DNA of 7,987 nucleotides. Origin: an uncultured Pelagibacteraceae bacterium. Lineage in GTDB: Bacteria; Pseudomonadota; Alphaproteobacteria; Pelagibacterales; Pelagibacteraceae. The stretch is taken from contig CACHBY010000022.1 in the NCBI GenBank assembly GCA_902578175.1, forward strand, positions 1-7,987, in the 5' to 3' direction. Each line of letters begins with the position of its first letter. Within the stretch, counting starts at the first letter, position 1. Below, one piece after another: positions 1 to 4,755 of this stretch. The notes beneath the pieces were generated by a model that saw only the letters and a list, made by a program, of their open reading frames with translations, did not search any database and was not told the DNA's origin. The position numbers and the translations under genes are program-made.

Positions 1-756
1 GGTAAATATCTTGGGCCAATTTTTAGATCAAAAGAGTTAATCATAAATAATCTTGAAAAAGCCAATATTGATAAAAAAAATAATTTTGAAAAAATAGCTT
101 CAAATGTTCTTGGAAATTATGGAAGAATATTTTCAGAATATGTACATTTAAAAAATTTTAAAAATGATAGTTTACAAAAATACTTTTCTATAGAAGGACT
201 AGATCATTTAAAAAATATTAAAAAAAAAGGTGAAAAAGTTGTCTTTATTTCTGGTCATTTTAATAACTTTGAATTAATGGCAATGCAAATTGAAAAGGCA
301 GGAGTTAATTGTGCTGCAATTTATCGGCCACTCAATAATCCTTACTTAAACTCAATTATGGAAACAATTAGAATTAGAGATATTTGTAAAAATCAAATTA
401 AAAAAGGGAGAGCCGGTACAAGAGAAATTATACGTTTTTTATCAAAAGGTACCTCAATTGCTTTAATGATTGATCAAAGAGTGAGGGAAGGAGAAAAGAT
501 AGATTTTTTTGGAAATCCTGCAACTACAACAACAATTCCAGCACAATTAATAAAAAAATATGATTGTAGTGTTGTACCAATTTATATTGAAAGAAAAGAA
601 TCACATCATTTTAAAATGTATGTTTCAAAACCTATCAAAATAAGTAGATCAAGAAGCATTTCTGAAATCACAAAACATTTAAATGATATTCTTGAAAAAA
701 TGATATTGAAAAATATTGACCAGTGGATTTGGACTCACGATCGTTGGAAGATATAA
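1..756 (+). CDS. lpxL: Lipid A late acyltransferase, LpxL/HtrB family (5' partial)
   Basis: The reading frame is open from base 1 and ends at TAA 754-756, giving 251 visible residues. Full-length members are about 290-310 residues, so roughly 40-60 N-terminal residues, including the usual membrane anchor, lie outside the window. Family members transfer an acyl chain from acyl-ACP to a lipid A precursor at the inner-membrane cytoplasmic face. Visible support (residues counted from base 1): the HX4E acyltransferase motif HFNNFE at 86-91 (bases 256-273), a YRPLNNPYLN segment at 108-117, DQR...FFGNPATT at 158-176, and the C-terminal WTHDRWK at 244-250, like the W-x-H-x-R-W ending of LpxL proteins. 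The ATG at 277 is internal, because it lies after the catalytic His. Which acyl chain or position is used (LpxL, LpxM or LpxP type) cannot be read from this sequence. It converges with the DUF2093 gene with no gap. Confidence 0.87.
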   Translation, partial: GKYLGPIFRSKELIINNLEKANIDKKNNFEKIASNVLGNYGRIFSEYVHLKNFKNDSLQKYFSIEGLDHLKNIKKKGEKVVFISGHFNNFELMAMQIEKAGVNCAAIYRPLNNPYLNSIMETIRIRDICKNQIKKGRAGTREIIRFLSKGTSIALMIDQRVREGEKIDFFGNPATTTTIPAQLIKKYDCSVVPIYIERKESHHFKMYVSKPIKISRSRSISEITKHLNDILEKMILKNIDQWIWTHDRWKI

Positions 757-951
757 TCAATTATTTTCTTTTTCTCGTTGTAATGAGGCCTCTTTATACG
801 AGTAATATGGCTCCTGTTTATCCACATTCCAATAAGTTAAATTTTCTAACATAATTTTTTTATGCGAGATAGCACATATTACATGATCGCCTGCTTCCAA
901 CACATTGAAGTTATTAGGCAGATATTTTAATTTAGCTAATTTATTTTTCAT
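757..951 (-). CDS. DUF2093 family small protein
   Basis: This is a 64-residue protein of unknown function that I recognise as DUF2093, a small family seen in Alphaproteobacteria. From memory, its members share a pattern like KLRYL-x-G-(D/E)-(F/Y)-x-V-x-x-PG-x-(F/Y)-V-x-CAV-(S/T)...LRYWSV-x-(R/L)QE-(A/P)-Y. Here the matching parts are AKLKYL (6-11), NVLEAGDHVICAISH (16-30) and LTYWNVDKQEPYYS (38-51). No signal peptide or membrane segment is visible, so it is probably cytosolic. I chose ATG 951. The frame stays open to a TTG at 987, but that would run into purD, and the family pattern begins after the ATG. The stop (TGA, 759-757) abuts the acyltransferase stop. The tail is charged (REKENN). The single pattern Cys (C26) is not enough to claim metal binding. 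The function is unknown. Confidence 0.8.
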   Translation of the reverse strand: MKNKLAKLKYLPNNFNVLEAGDHVICAISHKKIMLENLTYWNVDKQEPYYSYKEASLQREKENN

Positions 952-974
952 TTCTACGATATATAAATAGTTAT
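952..974. promoter_or_regulatory. 23-base divergent gap, possible overlapping promoters of purD and the DUF2093 gene
   Basis: This is the only stretch of the window outside a gene. It separates two head-to-head start codons (ATG 951 minus, ATG 975 plus). It contains an AT-rich core, ATATATAAATAG, whose TATAAA (962-967) could be a -10 element for purD. If so, transcription would start at or within a few bases of the purD ATG, giving a leaderless mRNA, and any -35 element would lie inside the DUF2093 gene. No clear -35 box or Shine-Dalgarno is visible on either strand. In such AT-rich DNA a TATAAA match is weak evidence, so this is a positional inference. Confidence 0.3.
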
Positions 975-2240
975 ATGAAAATTGCAATTTTAGGTAGTGG
1001 TGGAAGAGAACATGCTCTTACGTTTTCAATATCTAAATCAAATAAAGTAAATAAAATTTACTGTATACCTGGTAATGCTGGAACATCCTCACTAGCTGAA
1101 AATATTTCTATAGATCTAAATAATTTTGAAACAATCTATGATTTTTTAAAAAAAAATAATATTGATTTTGTTGTTGTTGGTCCAGAAGATCCTCTTGTAA
1201 ATGGTATTGTGGACTATTTGGAAAAGTTAAATATAAAAGTTTTTGGACCAAATAAAGTTGCTTCACAACTAGAAGGTTCAAAAGTTTTTACAAAAAATCT
1301 ATGTAAAAAATATAACATACCAACAGCAGAATTTGGTGTTTTTAAAAATGCTGAGGAATCTTATAATTATATCGATAATGCAAAGCACCCATTAGTAATT
1401 AAAGCAGATAATTTAGCAGCCGGTAAAGGTGTTTATATTTGTAGAGAAAGAAAAGAATCATATTTAGCAGTGAAAGAAATATTTGACGGTAAGTTTGGAA
1501 CTGCAAAAAATATTCTGTTTGAAGAATTTTTAGAAGGTGAAGAAATGAGCTATTTCATAGTTAGTGATGGAAAAACATTCAAATATTTTGGTTCAGCTCA
1601 AGATCATAAAAGAGTTGGAGAAGGAGACAAAGGTAAAAATACTGGAGGGATGGGCGCATACTCACCATCAAGATTATTTAATAAAGAATTAGAGCAAAAA
1701 ATTTTAGAAAAAATTATAAAACCAACTTTAAAAGGTATAAATGATTTAGGAACAAAATATAAAGGATTTCTATATGCTGGATTGATGATTATTAAGGATG
1801 AACCATTTTTAATTGAATACAATGTAAGAATGGGTGACCCCGAGTGCCAAACAATTCTGCCAACTTTAGATACTGATATCGTTAAAATTTTTCAATCATG
1901 TATTTATGAAAAACTTGATGAAATAGAAATTAAATGGACAAATAAAAAAAGTTTATGTGTCGTATTATGCTCAAATGGTTATCCAGACAAATATGAAAAA
2001 AATATAATCATACATAATTTTGATAAATTAAATTTAAATGAAAATAATTATCTATTTCATGCAGGAACACAAAAACTTGATAATAAAATTTTTGCTGTTG
2101 GGGGCAGAGTATTAAATTTCATATCACTTTCAAACACTTACAGTGAAGCCAAAAAAAATATCCACGAAAACTTAGAAAAATTAAACTGGGAAAAAGGTTT
2201 TTTTAGAAAAGATATTGGATACAAAGTCATTAATAAATGA
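975..2240 (+). CDS. purD: Phosphoribosylamine--glycine ligase (GAR synthetase)
   Basis: PurD catalyses the second step of de novo purine synthesis in the cytosol: phosphoribosylamine + glycine + ATP to GAR + ADP + Pi. The protein has 421 residues, normal for the family, and all domains are in order. The N-terminal domain begins GSGGREHAL (7-15) and has VVGPEDPLVNGI (67-78). The ATP-grasp region shows VIKADNLAAGKGV (141-153), FEEFLEGEEMS (182-192), QDHKRVGEGDKGKNTGGMGA (209-228) and EYNVRMGDPECQ (281-292). The last of these is the metal/ATP-binding segment and has Cys where many homologues have Thr. The C-terminal domain contains VGGRVLNF (375-382). The ATG at 975 places GSGGREHAL at the usual distance from the start; no Shine-Dalgarno precedes it. 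It overlaps rsmD by four bases (ATGA), so the two are probably co-transcribed and translationally coupled. Confidence 0.97.
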   Translation: MKIAILGSGGREHALTFSISKSNKVNKIYCIPGNAGTSSLAENISIDLNNFETIYDFLKKNNIDFVVVGPEDPLVNGIVDYLEKLNIKVFGPNKVASQLEGSKVFTKNLCKKYNIPTAEFGVFKNAEESYNYIDNAKHPLVIKADNLAAGKGVYICRERKESYLAVKEIFDGKFGTAKNILFEEFLEGEEMSYFIVSDGKTFKYFGSAQDHKRVGEGDKGKNTGGMGAYSPSRLFNKELEQKILEKIIKPTLKGINDLGTKYKGFLYAGLMIIKDEPFLIEYNVRMGDPECQTILPTLDTDIVKIFQSCIYEKLDEIEIKWTNKKSLCVVLCSNGYPDKYEKNIIIHNFDKLNLNENNYLFHAGTQKLDNKIFAVGGRVLNFISLSNTYSEAKKNIHENLEKLNWEKGFFRKDIGYKVINK

Positions 2241-2800
2241 GAATTATTAGCGGTAATTATAAAGGAAAAAAAATTCTTGAACCTAAAGATAAAGAAACAA
2301 GACCTTTAAAAGATTTAACAAAGGAATCTATTTTTAATATTATTAATCACTCAAATAAATTTTCTATAGACCTTAAAAAATCTTATATTTTAGATTTATT
2401 TTCTGGAACAGGATCTTTTGGTTTGGAATGTTTATCAAGAAAAGCAAAGCATGTAAGTTTTGTAGAAAATTACAAAGGAATATTACCAATCTTAAAAAAA
2501 AATTTATCAAATTTAAAAACAGCCAAAAATTATTCAATATTTGAGAAGAATATTTTAATTGATTCTGATTTTTTAGAAAAAAAGGAAAAGTTTGATATTA
2601 TTTTTTTAGATCCTCCTTACAAAGAAAAAGAAATTAATGCTATTTTAAATAAACTTTCTAAATTCAAAGCTCTTAAACCTGATGGAATAACAATTATTCA
2701 TAGACATAAAAAGGAAAAGGATAATTTTCCAGAGAAATTTAAGATTATTGAAGAAAAAAAATATGGAATTTCTAAAATAATATTTGGAAAATTTATTTAA
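2237..2800 (+). CDS. rsmD: 16S rRNA (guanine-N2)-methyltransferase RsmD
   Basis: RsmD methylates N2 of a 16S rRNA guanine (G966 in E. coli) during 30S assembly, using S-adenosylmethionine. The 187-residue length is normal. Visible motifs are the N-terminal MRIISGNYKGKKI (1-13), TRPLKDLTKESIFNII (21-36, matching the family RPTxDRVRExLFNIL segment), the SAM-binding loop LDLFSGTGSFGLECLSRKA (52-70), and the catalytic motif FLDPPYKE (123-130, DPPY at 125-128) typical of N2-guanine/N6-adenine amino-methyltransferases. The start codon overlaps the purD stop (ATGA, 2237-2240) and no Shine-Dalgarno is present, so translation probably depends on purD. The 3' end converges on pgi: both TAA stops sit in one TTAA palindrome, leaving no room for an intergenic terminator. 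Lysine content is high, in line with the window's base composition. Confidence 0.94.
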   Translation: MRIISGNYKGKKILEPKDKETRPLKDLTKESIFNIINHSNKFSIDLKKSYILDLFSGTGSFGLECLSRKAKHVSFVENYKGILPILKKNLSNLKTAKNYSIFEKNILIDSDFLEKKEKFDIIFLDPPYKEKEINAILNKLSKFKALKPDGITIIHRHKKEKDNFPEKFKIIEEKKYGISKIIFGKFI

Positions 2801-3951
2801 GTTAAAATTTTCTTTGTTTCAGTTTTAATTAACTCTACGGCTGGTTGGTCGAAAGGGTTAATTTTAAGAGCTCTTCCCAATAAGATTGTTTCTAAAATAA
2901 AGAAAGTAAAAAGTTCACCTAGTGTTTTTTCATCTCTTTTCAAAATCTCAAAACTCCTGAAAGGAATTTTCTTATTTTTAAAAACATTCTCTGTAGCTTT
3001 TTTTTGAGCATAAATGATATTATCAATATCTTTATTTTTTAAATAACTTTGCATTTGTAAAATTTGATTGTTGTTTATTTTTAGAGAATTTTTTTCTTTA
3101 ACGTAAAAAAAAGTAAAAAAATTGTTCTTAAAACCATCTAAATATAATTGCATAACACTATGATTATCTTTTGGCATATTTGAAATAATAGGAAGAATGC
3201 CAAGGCCTTTCTTACCTAAACTTTCAGCTACTAATTGTTGGTACCAATTGAATAAATTGGAAGATCTTTCATCATAATTTATGATTATTGAATTAAATTT
3301 TTTTCTTTTTGTAAAGTATAGCATTTGATCAACGTTATTAACTAAAGAATTTAAATAATTTTTATTTTTGATTAAATTATTTAGTTGTTTGAATTTACGT
3401 GAATCTAAATCCATCAATTCTGCTGGTAACATTCCTACTTCTGATAAAACGGAGTATCTTCCTCCTATGAAATTATTGTGATGAATTATTTCAGATTTAA
3501 ATTTTTCAGCTAAAATATGAAGATAATTTTTTTTATTTTCTGTAATAAAAATATTTTTATTTTTATTTTTAACAAAAATATTAGTATTAACAATTGTTTC
3601 AGTAGTATTGCCAGATTTAGATATTATTAAATTCAAATATCTTTTTTTTTTATTTTTTTTTATATGTGATTTTAAATTATCTAAAAATTCAAATTTTTTT
3701 TTTATTTTATGTTCTAAAAAATCATAAATTGCTTGGGTACCCAATGAGGACCCACCTATTCCTATAACTCTGTAATTAATAAAACTTTTAAATTTAGAAA
3801 TTGTCTTTTTATTATAATTATTTTTGTATTCTTTTTTTAACGATTTAATTATAAAATTCTCCTCATTAATAAGATCTATTAATTTTTTTTTTAAATTTCT
3901 GTTTAACTTTTTTTTTTTAAAAAGCTTAAGTTTAATATTTTTTGTGAGCAT
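2797..3951 (-). CDS. pgi: Glucose-6-phosphate isomerase (short form)
   Basis: Pgi interconverts glucose-6-phosphate and fructose-6-phosphate in the cytosol, serving glycolysis or gluconeogenesis. Sugar-isomerase (SIS) motifs are GIGGSSLGTQA (64-74) and ISKSGNTTETI (110-120), followed by GGRYSVLSEVGMLP (163-176). Active-site candidates by family comparison are Glu243 in AESLGKKG (base), His264 in KDNHSVMQ (ring opening) and Lys376 in the C-terminal signature INPFDQPAVELIK (364-376). All appear present, so the enzyme should be active. At 384 residues it is shorter than the roughly 450 (Bacillus type) or 550 (E. coli type) residues of familiar homologues. The shortening is mainly in the N-terminal region, which is Lys/Asn-rich and low complexity. 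The ATG (3951-3949) overlaps the upstream lipoprotein stop as TAATG. An A11 tract in the coding strand falls at codons 12-15. It is the last gene of the right-to-left run. Confidence 0.95.
   Translation of the reverse strand: MLTKNIKLKLFKKKKLNRNLKKKLIDLINEENFIIKSLKKEYKNNYNKKTISKFKSFINYRVIGIGGSSLGTQAIYDFLEHKIKKKFEFLDNLKSHIKKNKKKRYLNLIISKSGNTTETIVNTNIFVKNKNKNIFITENKKNYLHILAEKFKSEIIHHNNFIGGRYSVLSEVGMLPAELMDLDSRKFKQLNNLIKNKNYLNSLVNNVDQMLYFTKRKKFNSIIINYDERSSNLFNWYQQLVAESLGKKGLGILPIISNMPKDNHSVMQLYLDGFKNNFFTFFYVKEKNSLKINNNQILQMQSYLKNKDIDNIIYAQKKATENVFKNKKIPFRSFEILKRDEKTLGELFTFFILETILLGRALKINPFDQPAVELIKTETKKILT
3642..3710. repeat. Cluster of T homopolymers inside pgi
   Basis: On the plus strand there are T10 (3642-3651) and T9 (3653-3661), separated by one A, followed by another T10 near 3694-3703. 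On the coding (minus) strand they are A-runs specifying the Lys-rich segments around Pgi residues 83-103 (HKIKKKFEF... and HIKKNKKKR). They lie between the two SIS-domain motifs, probably in a surface loop. They are best explained as low-complexity coding sequence from extreme A+T bias. They are not terminators, because no stem precedes them and the gene continues on both sides. Confidence 0.6.
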
Positions 3952-4262
3952 TATTTATTTTTAATTTTGCTCAAAATAGATCCTTCTAGATCGCTGCCGG
4001 ATACCTCTTGATCGGTATTTCCATTATTGTCTGTAATTAGACTTTTAATATTATTATCCTGTTTTTGGTTAATATCATCACTTTGATTAGGAATAGGAAG
4101 CTCATTAAATTCTGGAGGCATTACAAGTGGAGATTTTTTTTCTACCAAAAACTCATCGCTGCTATTCTTTTTTGGATTTTTAAAACCTTTTTTAACTGTA
4201 TTGCACCCAGATAAAATAATTAATGCTATCCCTAAAATAAATAAAAAGTTAAATTTTTTCAT
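3951..4262 (-). CDS. bamF: Small lipoprotein, DUF3035 / BamF-like
   Basis: This is a 103-residue predicted outer-membrane lipoprotein. A short Lys start (MKK) and a hydrophobic stretch (4-18) lead to the lipobox L17-S18-G19-C20, so cleavage before Cys20 by signal peptidase II and lipidation are expected. After a basic linker, residues 34-57 contain SSDEFLVEKKSPLVMPPEFNELP. This matches the DUF3035 pattern as I remember it (PDEF-x-V-x-x-xAPLV-x-PP-(D/E)-FNLRPP), the family described as BamF of the outer-membrane-protein assembly complex in Caulobacter. The rest (58-103) is Asn/Asp/Gln-rich with no recognisable fold and is short for the family. I chose ATG 4262, since the only longer option is a TTG at 4295 that would put 11 polar residues before the signal peptide. 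It overlaps lspA by 14 bases and pgi by 1. The lspA neighbour is the enzyme expected to process it. A BAM role is inferred from the family. Confidence 0.78.
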   Translation of the reverse strand: MKKFNFLFILGIALIILSGCNTVKKGFKNPKKNSSDEFLVEKKSPLVMPPEFNELPIPNQSDDINQKQDNNIKSLITDNNGNTDQEVSGSDLEGSILSKIKNK

Positions 4263-4755
4263 TATTCGTCGCTTCAGGTTTGTTAATAATTTCAATTAAT
4301 ATCATTAAAATTATGCCTACAGTTATAAATATATCTGATACATTAAAAATAAACCAATGAAAATTTCCCACATGAAAATCTATAAAATCTGGTACCGCTT
4401 TATATATTAGTCTATCAAAAAAATTTCCCAAAGCACCACCCAACACAAATAATAGTGCATATTTTCTTAAAGGATCACTTTTAGTTATCATAAAAATAAT
4501 AAAAATAATTACTATAAATATTAAAAAAGTTAGAAAATTATATAAATAATCTTCATTAAATGAAAAGAGTCCAAAAGCTATTCCCTCGTTCCAAATTAGA
4601 TGAATATTCAAAAATTTTGATGAGTATATTTCAGAATTAAAATTAAGTTTATCCTGATGAATTACAAATAATTTTGATATTCTATCTAAAAAAAAAATTA
4701 TTAAAATGATAATAGTTTCCAAATAATAATTTTTAAATATTTTATTTATAGTCAT
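4249..4755 (-). CDS. lspA: Lipoprotein signal peptidase (signal peptidase II)
   Basis: LspA is an inner-membrane aspartyl protease that cleaves prolipoprotein signal peptides just before the lipidated Cys. The protein has 168 residues, typical length, with four hydrophobic segments near 11-27, 73-91, 98-112 and 140-157. Conserved elements are FLDRISK (22-28; family DxxTK), NEGIAFG (56-62; family NxGxAF), GGALGNFFDR (106-115), VPDFIDF (121-127) and FNVSD (137-141). By comparison with structurally studied homologues, the catalytic aspartates should be D123 and D141; the last motif has Ser where Ala is usual. I chose ATG 4755, which overlaps the ileS stop as TAATG. The upstream in-frame codon at 4773 is TTG and would lie deeper in ileS. 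No Shine-Dalgarno is visible, so coupling to ileS is likely. Its 3' end overlaps the lipoprotein gene by 14 bases. Confidence 0.96.
   Translation of the reverse strand: MTINKIFKNYYLETIIILIIFFLDRISKLFVIHQDKLNFNSEIYSSKFLNIHLIWNEGIAFGLFSFNEDYLYNFLTFLIFIVIIFIIFMITKSDPLRKYALLFVLGGALGNFFDRLIYKAVPDFIDFHVGNFHWFIFNVSDIFITVGIILMILIEIINKPEATNNEKI

Noticed and set aside
277..279. ATG as the start of the acyltransferase gene
   Set aside because: The frame is open to base 1 and the catalytic HX4E motif (256-273) lies upstream of this ATG, so the gene is cut by the window edge.
952..987. Longer DUF2093 protein starting at TTG 987
   Set aside because: It would overlap the first codons of purD in antisense and add 12 residues with no family match. 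The ATG at 951 fits better.
1604..1822. 72-codon minus-strand open frame inside purD
   Set aside because: It lies wholly inside a conserved enzyme (opposite the ATP-grasp region), has no recognisable domain, and is an antisense shadow.
3642..3710. T-runs as a plus-strand intrinsic terminator
   Set aside because: There is no GC-containing stem upstream and the runs are lysine codons within the pgi frame.
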